DNA of 64,000 nucleotides from assembly GCA_029257385.1 (NCBI GenBank), contig JARIBS010000043.1:1-64000 (forward strand). The letters are read 5' to 3'. This DNA comes from Thiorhodococcus sp. (GTDB taxonomy: Bacteria; Pseudomonadota; Gammaproteobacteria; Chromatiales; Chromatiaceae). The notes below the pieces were generated by a model. The model saw only the letters and a program-made list of their open reading frames with translations, searched no databases and was not told the DNA's origin. Position numbers and translations under genes: made by a program. Shown piece by piece: positions 19,126-28,862 of this stretch. How positions within the stretch are numbered: position 1 is the first letter of the stretch; each line of letters begins with the position of its first letter.

Positions 19126-22100
19126 CTATGTCGCCTGGCTGCCACGCATGCCGTGGAACCATTCCCGCATCGACTGAATGGCATAGTAGAGCGCGGGGAT
19201 GACAAAAAGGCCGATCACCGTCGCGCCGATCATGCCGCCGACGATGGTCACGCCGACGGCATTCTGCGCACCGGCCCCCGCCCCGCTGGACAGCACAAGC
19301 GGCAATACACCGGTGATGAACGAGAGCGAGGTCATCAGAACGGCACGCAGCCGCGCCGAGGCCCCGTTCGCAGCCGCCTCGCGCGGCGATTGGCCTTCTT
19401 CGGAGCGATCTTTGGCAAATTCCACGATCAGGATCGCGTTTTTTGCTGCGAGACCGATCAACAGCACAAGGCCGATCTGGACATACAGGCTGGTTGGCAT
19501 GCCCAAAAGGAACACCGCCAGCAGCGCGCCAAACGCCGCCGCCCCGAGCGATAGGATGATCGCCACCGGCAGCATCCAGCTCTCGTAGAGCGCGACGAGG
19601 AAGAGGTAAGCGAAGAGGAGGGCCATGCCGAAGATCACCAGTTCGCTCCCGCTAGTCTGCGACTCCTGGAAGGTCAGGCCAGACCATGCAACATCGTAGC
19701 CGTCCGGCAGCGTTTCCGAGGCGATGCGCCTGATCGCATCCATCGCTACCCCGGTGCTGAATCCGGGGGCGACCTGGCCGTTGATTTGAGCCGCCTGGTA
19801 GAGGTTGTAACGCTCGACGGTGTAAGGGCCCAGGTCGTCGCGTACGGTGATCACGTTCTCGATCGGGACCATGCGGCCCTGTTTGTTGCGCACGCTGAGG
19901 GCCAGAATGTCCTCGAACGTAGCGCGATAGGGTGCGTCGGCGGACATCCGGACCTGGAACACCCGCCCGCCGAAGTTGAAATCATTGATGTAGCGGGCGC
20001 TGAAATGGGCACCGATCGTGTCGTAGATGTCGCTGATGCTCAGCCCCAGACGTTCGGCACGCAGGCGATCGACCTCGACGTAGAGTTGTGGCACGGAGGC
20101 CGAGTAGGTCGAGTTCAGCCCGGCGATCGCCGGATCCTGGTTGGCGGCGCCGACGAGCGCGGCCAACGCCGAGGCCATCTCCTGAGGCGATTGCCCCTCA
20201 AGCGCCTGAAGCCGCATGTCAAGCCCGCCCACGACGCCGACGCCCGGAATTGCCGGAGGTGCGAAGACGCCGATAATCGCGCCGGGAATGGTTGAGAATT
20301 GTCTGTTCAGCTGACCGACGAGGGCGCCGATCTGCACCTCGGGCGAGGTCCGCTCTTCCCAGGGGTCAAGTGCCGCGATCATCATTCCGCCATTGGGCAC
20401 CAGCGTGCCCTGGAGAATCGAGAAGCCGGAAACCGAGATCGCCTGGTCTACTCCGTCCGTTGCGTCGAGTGTTGCAGAGATCTGGGCGAGGATTTCTTCG
20501 GTCCGTGACAGCGAGGCCGCATCGGGCAACTGCACGTTGATGAAGAGTGCGCCCTGGTCCTCGTCCGGCAAGAATGTGGCAGGCAGTGTGGTAAAGAGCC
20601 AAAAGGCACCGCCGAAACAGACGGCGAGCACGGCCAGTGGCACTGGCCAGACCTTGAGAAGCCGAGTGACGCTTCGGCTATAGGCGCTGCGCGTGGCCTC
20701 GATCGCCCGACCGACGTAGTGCAAGGGTCCGCGCCGCGCGCCGGTATCAGGTTTGCGCATCAGCACTGCGGCCAGGGCCGGACTCAGCGTCAGTGCCACG
20801 ATGGATGACACCACCAGTGCCGATCCCACAGTGACCGCAAACTGGCGGTAAAGCTGGCCGTTGATGCCGGGCAGGAAGCCGGTCGGCGTGACAACCGCCA
20901 GAAGTACGAGCGTCGTCGAGATGATCGGGGCGGTAATCTGATCCATCGCACGCTTGGCGGCACCACTGACACTCAAGTCAGGATCATCCTCCATGACGTG
21001 CTGGACGTTCTCGACGACCAGGATCGCGTCGTCGACCACCAGACCAATGGCCAACACCAAGGCGAGCAGCGAAATGATATTGATCGAATAGCCCAGCACC
21101 AGCAAAACCGCCAGTGCGCCCAACAGCGACACTGGGATCGCGATCGCCGTGACAATGGTTGCACGCCAGTCCCGAAGGAACAAAAACACCACCACGATCA
21201 CGATGACCAACGCCTCGACGAGAATTCTCAGGATCAGCGAGATGCTGGAGCTGACGAAGTTCGTCGCGTCATAGGTAATGCGATATTCCAGACCTTCGGG
21301 AAAGCTCTCGGCAAGGCCCTCTAGTGTCGCGAGCACCGCATCGCGGGTCTCCAGTGCGTTGCCACCGGGTGCCTGGTTAATCCGGATCATCGAAGCGTCG
21401 AGCGTACCGACCCGCGCCGAGGCATCGTAGCTTTGTGCGCCGAGTTCGATTCGGGCAATGTCCGAGAGGCGGATAATCGCGCCGTCGGCACCCTCACGTA
21501 TCACGATGTTCTCAAAAGCTTTCTGAGTCGATAGCCGCCCCTCTCCAGTGATGGTGTACTGAAACTCGACCTCCCCGATGGAGGGCGCTGCACCGACAGC
21601 GCCGAGTGTGGCCTGGACATTCTGGCGCCGAACCGCGTTGGAGACGTCCGCAGGCGTGATACCGAGCGCCTCCATCCGCGGCTGTTCGAGCCAGATCCGC
21701 ATCGCGTATTCCGACGTGCCGATGGTCGATGCCTCACCCACGCCGTCCACGCGCATCAGCGGGTCGATCAATCGGGTGGCGACGTAGTTGGCGATCTCGA
21801 GCCTACTCATGCTGTCGTCGGGCGCGACCAGGGCAATGGCGAGCAGGAAGTCGGGCGAGCGCGCGCCAACCGTGATGCCCTGCTGCTGCACTTCGGTCGG
21901 CAACTGCGACATGGCGGTTTGCAGGGCGTTTTGGACATCGACCTGCGCCAGATCGGGATCGGTGCCGACTGCGAAGGTAACAGTCAGCGAATAAAACCCG
22001 GCATTGGAGCTCGTCGACGTCAGGTAGAGCATGTCGTCGACGCCGTTCACCGCCGTTTCGATCGGGGAGGCTACCACCTCGGCGATCGTGGTCGCATCGG

Positions 22101-22254
22101 CGCCGGGATAGGTGGCTCTGACGTATATCGTCGGTGGTGTGATGTTTGGATATTGCTGAATCGGCAGCAGTTGTAGCGCGATCGCGCCGACGATCGAGAT
22201 CACCAGGGAGACGACAATGGCAAAGCGGATCCGGTCGATAAAAAAGCGCGACAT
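19126..22254 (-). CDS. RND multidrug efflux permease, HAE1 (AcrB) family
   Basis: A full-length 1042-residue inner-membrane proton-drug antiporter. It starts [18 protein letters not shown] (first transmembrane helix) and shows [12 protein letters not shown] and the periplasmic pore domain. The proton relay is intact: the double aspartate in TM4 ([16 protein letters not shown]) and the TM10 lysine ([13 protein letters not shown]). Two large periplasmic loops and twelve membrane segments give the usual duplicated layout. Its start codon overlaps the stop of the adaptor gene (ATGA), so both are translated together. No TolC-type outer-membrane channel and no TetR-type repressor are next to it, so the pump must borrow a channel encoded elsewhere. 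Substrate unknown. Confidence 0.95.
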   Translation of the reverse strand: MSRFFIDRIRFAIVVSLVISIVGAIALQLLPIQQYPNITPPTIYVRATYPGADATTIAEVVASPIETAVNGVDDMLYLTSTSSNAGFYSLTVTFAVGTDPDLAQVDVQNALQTAMSQLPTEVQQQGITVGARSPDFLLAIALVAPDDSMSRLEIANYVATRLIDPLMRVDGVGEASTIGTSEYAMRIWLEQPRMEALGITPADVSNAVRRQNVQATLGAVGAAPSIGEVEFQYTITGEGRLSTQKAFENIVIREGADGAIIRLSDIARIELGAQSYDASARVGTLDASMIRINQAPGGNALETRDAVLATLEGLAESFPEGLEYRITYDATNFVSSSISLILRILVEALVIVIVVVFLFLRDWRATIVTAIAIPVSLLGALAVLLVLGYSINIISLLALVLAIGLVVDDAILVVENVQHVMEDDPDLSVSGAAKRAMDQITAPIISTTLVLLAVVTPTGFLPGINGQLYRQFAVTVGSALVVSSIVALTLSPALAAVLMRKPDTGARRGPLHYVGRAIEATRSAYSRSVTRLLKVWPVPLAVLAVCFGGAFWLFTTLPATFLPDEDQGALFINVQLPDAASLSRTEEILAQISATLDATDGVDQAISVSGFSILQGTLVPNGGMMIAALDPWEERTSPEVQIGALVGQLNRQFSTIPGAIIGVFAPPAIPGVGVVGGLDMRLQALEGQSPQEMASALAALVGAANQDPAIAGLNSTYSASVPQLYVEVDRLRAERLGLSISDIYDTIGAHFSARYINDFNFGGRVFQVRMSADAPYRATFEDILALSVRNKQGRMVPIENVITVRDDLGPYTVERYNLYQAAQINGQVAPGFSTGVAMDAIRRIASETLPDGYDVAWSGLTFQESQTSGSELVIFGMALLFAYLFLVALYESWMLPVAIILSLGAAAFGALLAVFLLGMPTSLYVQIGLVLLIGLAAKNAILIVEFAKDRSEEGQSPREAAANGASARLRAVLMTSLSFITGVLPLVLSSGAGAGAQNAVGVTIVGGMIGATVIGLFVIPALYYAIQSMREWFHGMRGSQAT

Positions 22255-23369
22255 CAGTCATCCTTCCGCGCAGCGGCGCTCGGCGTCACTGTCACGCCGT
22301 CGGAGAGGCGCTGGAGCCCCTGAACGACGACAACCTCACCCGCCTCCAGACCGCCCGTGACAGCCCAACCGCCCTGGACCAACGAGTCGACCTCGATGCG
22401 GCGCTGCGCGACGGTGTCATTTTCGCCGAGGACATAGACATAGCGGCCATCGCGGTCCTGGAGCACCGCCGTTTGCGCCACCACAGGGAGCACCGGCGGG
22501 TCGGCTGGTCCGACGACCACGTCGACGAACTGGCCGGGGATCAGCAGCCGGTCGGGGTTTTCAACGATCAGCCGCACCGGGACGGTGGCAGTGACCGGGT
22601 CGGCCTCGTTTGCGATAAATTCGATCCGTGCGGGCGCGTTGTAGCGGTCGCCATTGGCGAGATCCAGCCGGAAGGCCAAATCCGGTGCATTGCCCTCGGC
22701 GATTTCGCGACGGACATCAAGCAGGATACGGTCGGAAATCGAGAAGACGATCCGCACCGGATCAGTATTGACTAATCGAGCCAGCGGTCCCGAGGTCGGC
22801 CCAACCAGCGCGCCCCGCGAAAAGAGTTCGCGCCCGATTTCGCCTGTAAAAGGCGCCATAATCTCGACATAACCCAGTTCGATCCGCGCCTGCTCAAGAT
22901 TGGCCTCGGCGACCTCCACGCCGGCCTCGGCCACAGCCTGCGCCGCGACCGCAGCTTCTAGAGTCGCCTGCGAGGCAACCTCGCGTTCCCGCAAGGTCTG
23001 CTGGCGAGAAAACTCCTGGTTGGCGTTCAGAAGCTCGGCATTGGCTTGTGCCAGCTGCGCCTGGGCACCGGCGACCGCAGCCGCATACGGCGCGGACTCG
23101 ATCTTAAACAGCACATCGCCCTCTGCGACCTGATCGCCTGCCTCGAACGCGATCTCGTCAATGAAGCCCTGCACACGCGCGACGATATCGACTTCCTGGA
23201 TCGCCTCAACGGTTCCGCTGAAGCGGCTTGGAGCGGAAATTGGTTGTGCCGAGACCTCAACGACAACGACGGCCGGTGGCGGCGGCTGGTCTTGCGCGGA
23301 AACGGACGCAGCGGACGCGAGAAGCAGTATGACGAACGTGAGCATGGCGTGTGTACGAAAAGGCATCAT
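22254..23369 (-). CDS. RND efflux periplasmic adaptor (membrane fusion protein)
   Basis: A 371-residue HlyD/AcrA-type adaptor linking the RND pump to an outer-membrane channel. A Sec signal peptide (residues 1-25, ending ASVSA/Q) without a lipidation cysteine is followed by a beta-barrel/lipoyl half ([18 protein letters not shown]), a long coiled-coil hairpin (about residues 95-165, rich in [19 protein letters not shown]), the second lipoyl half ([10 protein letters not shown]) and C-terminal barrel and membrane-proximal domains. Two adjacent ATGs (23369, 23366) are possible starts; neither has a strong ribosome binding site. Overlaps the permease gene by 1-4 bases. Confidence 0.92.
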   Translation of the reverse strand: MMPFRTHAMLTFVILLLASAASVSAQDQPPPPAVVVVEVSAQPISAPSRFSGTVEAIQEVDIVARVQGFIDEIAFEAGDQVAEGDVLFKIESAPYAAAVAGAQAQLAQANAELLNANQEFSRQQTLREREVASQATLEAAVAAQAVAEAGVEVAEANLEQARIELGYVEIMAPFTGEIGRELFSRGALVGPTSGPLARLVNTDPVRIVFSISDRILLDVRREIAEGNAPDLAFRLDLANGDRYNAPARIEFIANEADPVTATVPVRLIVENPDRLLIPGQFVDVVVGPADPPVLPVVAQTAVLQDRDGRYVYVLGENDTVAQRRIEVDSLVQGGWAVTGGLEAGEVVVVQGLQRLSDGVTVTPSAAARKDD

Positions 23370-23543
23370 GGGTCGAAGTTTGTCCGAAGCTCGCGCGTGT
23401 TTGCGGGCAGATGTGAATGGCTGCTGTCGGCGCTCTTGGGAGCGCTGCGAGCCTAACTGTTTGGAATGCAGATTGAGCGATTTAAATTATTTCAGCAAGA
23501 ATGAAATATCAATCCAGACACTGCAACCAGGTATGATTCGTCG

Positions 23544-25133
23544 GTGACAGCGCCCGCTGCCGCATCTCCAGGTAACACGACAATGGTTCAAGACGATCTG
23601 ATCCGGCTCTTTTTGCAGTTTGGACTCGCCGCACTACTCGGTTTTATCATTGGTCTGGAGCGAGAGCTTCGCGATCAAGACAGTGTTTCCGTCGGTATCC
23701 GTGACTTTGTGTTCTTCGCCCTGCTCGGCGCGGCCTCCAGCTATGTTGCTCTGGAGTATGACCATGCCTGGCTGATCCTGGCCGGTTTCACCGGTTTTCT
23801 GGCGATGTTGCTGTCGAACTACTGGGCCAAGCGCGACCATGGTCCAGGGATCACCACCGAGCTGGCGGCGGTGCTGACGTTCTTTCTCGGGGTCATGATC
23901 ACAATCGGGTCCACCGTGATTGCGATTGCGCTGGCGATTCTGGCCCTCGGGGTGCTTTTCCCCAAGCATTTCATCAAGCGCTTCCGCTCAAACGTGCGAG
24001 TGCATGAGATGCGCGCGATACTGCTGTTTCTGATCATTACCTTCATCATCCTGCCGATCCTGCCGCGCCAATCGCTCGATAACTTCCTGACCTATCCGGT
24101 CGGAACAGTCACCGCAGTCGATCAGACCACGGGACGCGTCGACATCGCGCTTGAGGGGGGTAAGCGCCTGAATATAGGCGATGATGTCTGGTTGTTCGGC
24201 GCGGATTGGGACGTCTTGGGCCACGTCGAGGTGGACGCCTCGCGTCGCGCCACCGCAAGTGGCCTGTACGAGGGCACGCACCTGGTGGATGTCCATCCCG
24301 ACATCGGCGCGCGCAGTGGTCTGGGCATCGAGCCTCTTGAGGTGATGGCCTCGGCGGTTAAGCCCTATAAGCTCTGGCTGATCGTGGTGCTGGTGTCATT
24401 TGTCAGTTTCATCGGCTATGTGCTGATCAAAATCATCGGCAGCAGCGCCGGTATCGGGCTGACCGGATTGGTTGGCGGGCTGGTCTCCAGCACGGTCACG
24501 ACGCTGAGCTTTGCCCGCCGCAGTATCGAGTCTCCCGGTGCCAACCGCTTGTTCGCCATGGCCATCATCCTTGCCAGCTCGGTGATGTTTCCGCGCCTGC
24601 TCCTGGAGATCGCCGTGGTCAATCCGACGCTGATGAAAAACATCGCGGTACCGCTGACGGTGATGGGGGTCACAGGCGCTCTGATGGCGGGGCTGCTCTA
24701 TCTGAGAGCGAGCAAGGACGCAGTAGCCACCGCGCAGGTGGAGTTCAACAACCCGTTCAGCCTCAAGTCGGCGGTCAGCTTCGGCCTGGTCTTTGCCGGG
24801 ATTCTCATGTTCACTCGGCTGGCCACCCACTATCTGGGCGACTCTTGGTTGCCGGTCGTCGCGCTCGTGAGCGGGCTGACCGATGCCGACGCCATTGCTT
24901 TCTCGCTCAGCAGCCTGCAGGCATCGGGGGTCATTCATATCGACTGGGCCAGCTTCAACCTGGTGCTGGGGGCCATTTCCAACACCTTCATGAAGCTGTT
25001 TCTGGTGCTGGGGCTTGGGGATCGTGGGCTATTCAAGAAACTGATCGTTCCATTTGTGGTGATCGGTCTCTCTGGGCTGATCACCACGTTCTTGTACTAC
25101 GATATTGTTGATTTCTTACCCGTGTTCAATTGA
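23544..25133 (+). CDS. MgtC/DUF4010 family membrane protein with inserted soluble domain
   Basis: A 529-residue integral membrane protein. Residues about 20-145 form an MgtC/SapB domain (GLAALLGFIIGLERELR, GIRDFVFFALLGAAS, ITTELAAVLTFFLGVM). Residues 275-525 form a DUF4010 domain of eight or so helices (KPYKLWLIVVLVSFVSFIGY, GLVGGLVSSTVTTLSFARRS). Between them, residues about 185-265 hold an 80-residue hydrophilic segment rich in beta-strand and glycine (GTVTAVDQTTGRVDI, LNIGDDVWLFG) that usual family members, as I know them, lack. The start is GTG 23544 or, with fewer extra residues, ATG 23583. MgtC-like proteins are linked to magnesium limitation and ATP synthase inhibition; the function of DUF4010 is not known. 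Confidence 0.82.
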   Translation: MTAPAAASPGNTTMVQDDLIRLFLQFGLAALLGFIIGLERELRDQDSVSVGIRDFVFFALLGAASSYVALEYDHAWLILAGFTGFLAMLLSNYWAKRDHGPGITTELAAVLTFFLGVMITIGSTVIAIALAILALGVLFPKHFIKRFRSNVRVHEMRAILLFLIITFIILPILPRQSLDNFLTYPVGTVTAVDQTTGRVDIALEGGKRLNIGDDVWLFGADWDVLGHVEVDASRRATASGLYEGTHLVDVHPDIGARSGLGIEPLEVMASAVKPYKLWLIVVLVSFVSFIGYVLIKIIGSSAGIGLTGLVGGLVSSTVTTLSFARRSIESPGANRLFAMAIILASSVMFPRLLLEIAVVNPTLMKNIAVPLTVMGVTGALMAGLLYLRASKDAVATAQVEFNNPFSLKSAVSFGLVFAGILMFTRLATHYLGDSWLPVVALVSGLTDADAIAFSLSSLQASGVIHIDWASFNLVLGAISNTFMKLFLVLGLGDRGLFKKLIVPFVVIGLSGLITTFLYYDIVDFLPVFN

Positions 25134-25140
25134 CCTGACG

Positions 25141-25171
25141 TCATGCTCGGGATGAAGCTTCCCGAGCATGA
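25141..25171 (+). terminator. Hairpin after MgtC/DUF4010 gene
   Basis: TCATGCTCGGG and CCCGAGCATGA form a perfect 11-bp stem around a nine-base loop, eight bases after the stop codon. It lacks a T tract, so it is either a bidirectional mRNA-stabilising hairpin or a factor-assisted terminator. Confidence 0.5.
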
Positions 25172-25251
25172 CGGCGAGCGCAAACGCCGTTAAGATTGGG
25201 CGGCTAACCACGCACTCAGAACCTACCCCTGCCTAACAGCGAGAAGCCGGC

Positions 25252-25890
25252 ATGCCCACCCCCCTTTCAGCAATCGAGGCGCTCGAGCGTCTGCGAGAAG
25301 GCAATTTGCGTTTTGCCAATGATCTCTCCGATCCGGGCAAACTGCTCACGCACCAGCGCCGTTTGGAACTCGCGAGCGGACAAGAACCCGTCGCGATCAT
25401 CCTCGGCTGCTCGGACTCGCGCGTTCCAGCCGAAATCGTCTTCGATCAGGGGCTTGGCGATCTGTTCGTCATCCGGGTCGCGGGCAACATCGTCGCGCCC
25501 TCGCAAATCGGCAGCGTCGAGTTTGCCGTCTCCCGCTATCAGACGCGTCTCGTCGTGGTCCTGGGGCACTCCCACTGCGGTGCGGTAACCGCCACACTGG
25601 AAACTCTGTTGGATGGCGAGGGGAGCGAATCGCGCAATATCAGCGCCATCGTCGATCGGGTCAAACCCTCGGTCAAAGAACTCCTCGACACAGAGCTACG
25701 CCATGACCGCAATGAGCTGCATCGTGCCTGCGTACGCGCCAACATCCGCGCTTCGGTGGACCATCTGCGCCACGGATCGGCGATTCTCGAATGGCAGATC
25801 GCGCAGGGTGGTCTGCTGATCGTCGGGGCGGAATATGCGCTTGAGACCGGTCTGGTCGATTTTTTCGATGGCGCACCCAGCGAGCGCTGA
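25252..25890 (+). CDS. Beta-class carbonic anhydrase
   Basis: A 212-residue zinc enzyme interconverting CO2 and bicarbonate. The zinc ligands are visible: Cys53 with Asp55 in CSDSRVPAE, and His106 and Cys109 in GHSHCGAV. The phrase LGDLFVIRVAGN is characteristic of the clade common in proteobacteria and cyanobacteria. No signal peptide, so cytoplasmic, where it may supply bicarbonate for carboxylases, consistent with an autotroph. Own transcription unit after the hairpin at 25141. Confidence 0.93.
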   Translation: MPTPLSAIEALERLREGNLRFANDLSDPGKLLTHQRRLELASGQEPVAIILGCSDSRVPAEIVFDQGLGDLFVIRVAGNIVAPSQIGSVEFAVSRYQTRLVVVLGHSHCGAVTATLETLLDGEGSESRNISAIVDRVKPSVKELLDTELRHDRNELHRACVRANIRASVDHLRHGSAILEWQIAQGGLLIVGAEYALETGLVDFFDGAPSER

Positions 25891-25925
25891 GTCATTTAAA
25901 ACACGCTGCAGCCTGACGGATAGCC

Positions 25926-26567
25926 ATGACGCGCAATCGCCTGTTGGTCGCCATTGCGGTGCTTCTTACGCTCATCATCTGGATGCTGCTCTACTGGGAG
26001 CCGACCCGGATGATCGGTCGCGAGGCCGCTCAGGGTCACTCCATGCTGGAGCTGGCATCCAAGCCGACGGGCGGTGATTTTACGCTCGCCGCGTCTGGGG
26101 GGGCGGTGCATCTCGGTGATTTGCGGGGTCGTATCGTGCTGATCTATTTCGGCTACACTGCCTGCCCAGACGTCTGTCCGACGAATCTTTTCCTCATCGC
26201 CAAGGCGCTCGACGCGCTGAGTGAGGCCGAGCGCGCGCACGTGCAAGTGCTCTTCATCAGTGTCGACCCGCAGCGCGATGATGTACAGCGGCTCGCGGAC
26301 TATGTTGACTATTTTCATCCCAACATTCTGGGTATCACCGGGAGCGCGGAGCAGGTGGCGGAGGTTGCAGCGCTGTATGGTGCGGCGTATCGTCGCATCG
26401 ACACAGAGACTGCGATGGGCTATCTGGTTGACCACTCAGCCTATACCTATGTCATCGACGCATCGGGCAAGCTCGTACAGACGCTCGATCATGCGACCGC
26501 ACCCGATGAGATCGTGAAAACGCTTCGCGAGTTGCTCGTCGAGACCGCGCCAGAGGCGGCGCGATGA
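25926..26567 (+). CDS. SCO1/SenC family copper protein
   Basis: A 213-residue thioredoxin-fold protein anchored by one N-terminal helix (residues 6-23) with its domain in the periplasm. The copper site is Cys80 and Cys84 (CPDVC) plus His170 (YLVDHSAYTYVID). SCO proteins deliver copper to, or reduce the CuA site of, cytochrome c oxidase, and act in redox signalling. The following gene encodes a PCuAC chaperone, its usual partner, only 39 bases downstream, so the pair likely forms a copper-delivery operon. No oxidase genes are in the window. Confidence 0.93.
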   Translation: MTRNRLLVAIAVLLTLIIWMLLYWEPTRMIGREAAQGHSMLELASKPTGGDFTLAASGGAVHLGDLRGRIVLIYFGYTACPDVCPTNLFLIAKALDALSEAERAHVQVLFISVDPQRDDVQRLADYVDYFHPNILGITGSAEQVAEVAALYGAAYRRIDTETAMGYLVDHSAYTYVIDASGKLVQTLDHATAPDEIVKTLRELLVETAPEAAR

Positions 26568-26606
26568 CGACCTTCCTTCCCAACCAATTGCCAGAGGGCA
26601 AATCCC

Positions 26607-27065
26607 ATGCTCGGCTACAAGGCCATCCTGGCAGCCACCTTGCTCGCGGGCTGCCCGCTGCTGCTGGCGGGTACCGCCGATATCAGCGTCATCGATCCCT
26701 ACGCACGCGCTGTTCCACCAGGACAACCCAATAGCGCCGCCTTCATGTCGTTGAGCAATAGTGCCTCCGAGGCACGCGCGCTCGTGGACGCACACAGCAG
26801 CGCAGCCGATGTCGTCGAGCTGCATACCCATATCAATGAAGACGGCATGATGCGCATGCGCCGTGTCGACAGGATCGATATCCCGGCGGGCGAGCGGATC
26901 GTGCTCAAACCAGGTGGGCTGCACATCATGCTGATCGGGCTCAAGCAGGATCTTGCGCCGGGCGACGCGCTCGATCTGACACTCGTGTATGACAACGGAG
27001 CACGGCAATCTATTGAGATCCCGGTGCGTGAACTCGATATGAACCAGATCAACAACGAGAAATAA
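26607..27065 (+). CDS. PCuAC periplasmic copper chaperone
   Basis: A 152-residue exported chaperone (DUF461) that passes Cu(I) to cytochrome oxidase with SCO. The Cu(I) motif H-x10-M-x21-H-x-M is complete: His73, Met84, His106 and Met108. A signal peptide covers residues 1-22 (AILAATLLAGCPLLLAG). A cysteine at residue 16 lies within the hydrophobic core and is not a good lipobox. Follows the SCO gene on the same strand. Confidence 0.93.
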   Translation: MLGYKAILAATLLAGCPLLLAGTADISVIDPYARAVPPGQPNSAAFMSLSNSASEARALVDAHSSAADVVELHTHINEDGMMRMRRVDRIDIPAGERIVLKPGGLHIMLIGLKQDLAPGDALDLTLVYDNGARQSIEIPVRELDMNQINNEK

Positions 27066-27250
27066 GGGCGACGACCGTGTCGATTTCAAGCGAGTGGGAT
27101 ATTTTCAGCGCCACCCCTGTCATACCTGCCTGAGCATTGAGGCAATGTACGTGGTTTGACCTCTGTGCCGACTGTCTGATATATCTTTATGGATTTTTCG
27201 CGTATCAAACACACCCATTGGCTGTCTGTCGGCCCGAACGACACGGTCAC

Positions 27251-27274
27251 GAACACGAACACGAACACGAACAG
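27251..27274. repeat. Tandem hexamer repeat GAACAC
   Basis: Four head-to-tail copies of GAACAC (the last ends GAACAG) lie just before the cytochrome c4 start. In the cytochrome frame they would encode a His-Glu dipeptide repeat if translation began further upstream. The copy number of such short tandem repeats can change, which could alter leader length. Confidence 0.7.
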
Positions 27275-27289
27275 ATGCAGGCTATTGCG

Positions 27290-27919
27290 ATGATGAAGAC
27301 TTGGCTGATAACGGTTTCAGTAGCGGCGGCATTGACGAGCGGCGTGGCATGGTCGGCAGATGATGCGCTGGTGCCAGACATCAAAGCTGGCGAGGAAAAA
27401 GTAAACGGTATCTGTATGGCCTGCCATGGACCGCAAGGCAATAGCCTTGTTCCTCTTTGGCCCAAGCTGGCCGGACAGCATCCCGAATACATCAAAAAAC
27501 AGTTGATGGATTTCAAGGCGGACAACCGCTACAACGTCCAGATGACGCCGATGGCGATGCCGCTGACCGACCAAGAAGTTGTCGACGTAGCGGCCTATTT
27601 CTCGAGTCAAGCCCAATCCGGCGGCGAGGCCGATCCCGAACTGGCAAAACTGGGTGAGCAGATCTACCGCGCCGGAAACCCGTCCACAGGCGTTCCCGCA
27701 TGCAGTGGTTGTCATGGACCGGCCGGTATGGGGCAAAGTCTTTCCAAGTTCCCGCGCATCTCCGGACAGCATGCCGATTACTCCAAGCAGACCCTTGAGC
27801 ATTTCCGTTCGGGAGAGCGTGCAAATGACCCTAACTCCATGATGCGCGGGGTCGCCGTTCGCATGACCGACGAGGAAATCTCCGCCGTATCCGAATATGT
27901 GCAGGGTCTCTCAAGATAA
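27290..27919 (+). CDS. Diheme cytochrome c4
   Basis: A 209-residue periplasmic electron carrier made of two class-I cytochrome c halves. Heme sites are CMACH (42-46) and CSGCH (138-142), each followed by methionine-containing segments (QMTPMAMPL; NDPNSMMRGVAVRMTDEE) that supply axial ligands. A signal peptide spans residues 1-22 (cleavage after VAWSA). The frame is open upstream to 27137, but the extra part is a His/Glu repeat with no export signal, so I start at ATG 27290 (ATG 27293 is equally possible). Cytochrome c4 feeds terminal oxidases, in line with the neighbouring SCO and PCuAC genes. Confidence 0.92.
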   Translation: MMKTWLITVSVAAALTSGVAWSADDALVPDIKAGEEKVNGICMACHGPQGNSLVPLWPKLAGQHPEYIKKQLMDFKADNRYNVQMTPMAMPLTDQEVVDVAAYFSSQAQSGGEADPELAKLGEQIYRAGNPSTGVPACSGCHGPAGMGQSLSKFPRISGQHADYSKQTLEHFRSGERANDPNSMMRGVAVRMTDEEISAVSEYVQGLSR

Positions 27920-28035
27920 GCCCCGTCAGACTCAGGCAACCGATCGACGGTTGCCTTTTGGCCCCAGGTTTCCCTATGCCATGGCCCACGCAATGCCGAT
28001 GCATTCCTTTATTTTGACTCGCCCCTGCTTAAAAC

Positions 28036-28839
28036 ATGCGGTATCTCAATCTGCTGACCTACAACGTACAGGCGGGCATCTACTCGCGTCAGTACAGCGA
28101 CTATCTCACCAATAGCTGGAAGCACGTCCTCCCGCACCCGGAGCGACTGGTCAATCTGGCGCGCATCGCACAGTTGCTGCGCCAGTTCGATCTCATCGGG
28201 CTTCAGGAGGTCGATGCCGGAAGCTTGCGCAGCTCCTATATCGATCAGGTCCAATATCTCGCCCGGCACGGCGGTTTTGCCCATTGGTACCGCCAGATCA
28301 ACCGCAACCTCGGACCCTTTGCCCAGCACAGTAATGGCATTCTGTCGCGGATGCGTCCAAGACAGATCACCGAGCACAAGCTACCGGGTCTGCCAGGGCG
28401 CGGGGCCGTTCTGGCTGAATTCGCGCTCACCAACGATGCGGTGCTTGCGGTTGCGATCGTCCATCTCGCGCTCGGCTCGCGCGCACGCAAGCGTCAGTTT
28501 GATTTCCTGGTGAGCCTGACGGAGCGCTACCCCTACCTGGTTATCATGGGCGACTTCAATTGCGGCTGTGATTCAAAAGGGCTGCGCGCCATGGTGCGCA
28601 TGACGCAGATGCAAGGATTGGACTGCGAGCGCAAGACCTTTCCGAGCTGGCGTCCACGGCACAATCTGGATCACATCCTGGTCTCCAGATCACTCAGGAT
28701 GGTCGCGGCGCGGGTCGTCGATTATGCCCTGTCGGATCATTTGCCGATCAGCATGCGTATTGAGCTTCCAGACGAGTTGCGCTTTGCCGAACCCAGCATA
28801 CGGCAAGGACCAGCTCTGACCCAACCGAGCGCGGCCTAA
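28036..28839 (+). CDS. Endonuclease/exonuclease/phosphatase (EEP) family protein
   Basis: A 267-residue metal-dependent phosphodiesterase fold. Diagnostic residues: the early Asn in LLTYNVQAGI, Glu in IGLQEVDAG, GDFNCG (Asp/Asn pair) and the final SDHLPISM (Asp/His). No signal peptide, unlike secreted nucleases. Related proteins act on DNA, RNA or phosphoinositides, so the substrate cannot be stated. It is convergent with ftsX, ending 24 bases from it. Confidence 0.85.
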   Translation: MRYLNLLTYNVQAGIYSRQYSDYLTNSWKHVLPHPERLVNLARIAQLLRQFDLIGLQEVDAGSLRSSYIDQVQYLARHGGFAHWYRQINRNLGPFAQHSNGILSRMRPRQITEHKLPGLPGRGAVLAEFALTNDAVLAVAIVHLALGSRARKRQFDFLVSLTERYPYLVIMGDFNCGCDSKGLRAMVRMTQMQGLDCERKTFPSWRPRHNLDHILVSRSLRMVAARVVDYALSDHLPISMRIELPDELRFAEPSIRQGPALTQPSAA

Positions 28840-28862
28840 CGCTCCATGTGATGGCGTGGGTT

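Noticed and set aside
27137-27289. Longer cytochrome c4 with a His/Glu-rich N-terminal extension
   Set aside because: It would place about 51 residues before the Sec signal peptide, which would block export; kept only as a repeat note.
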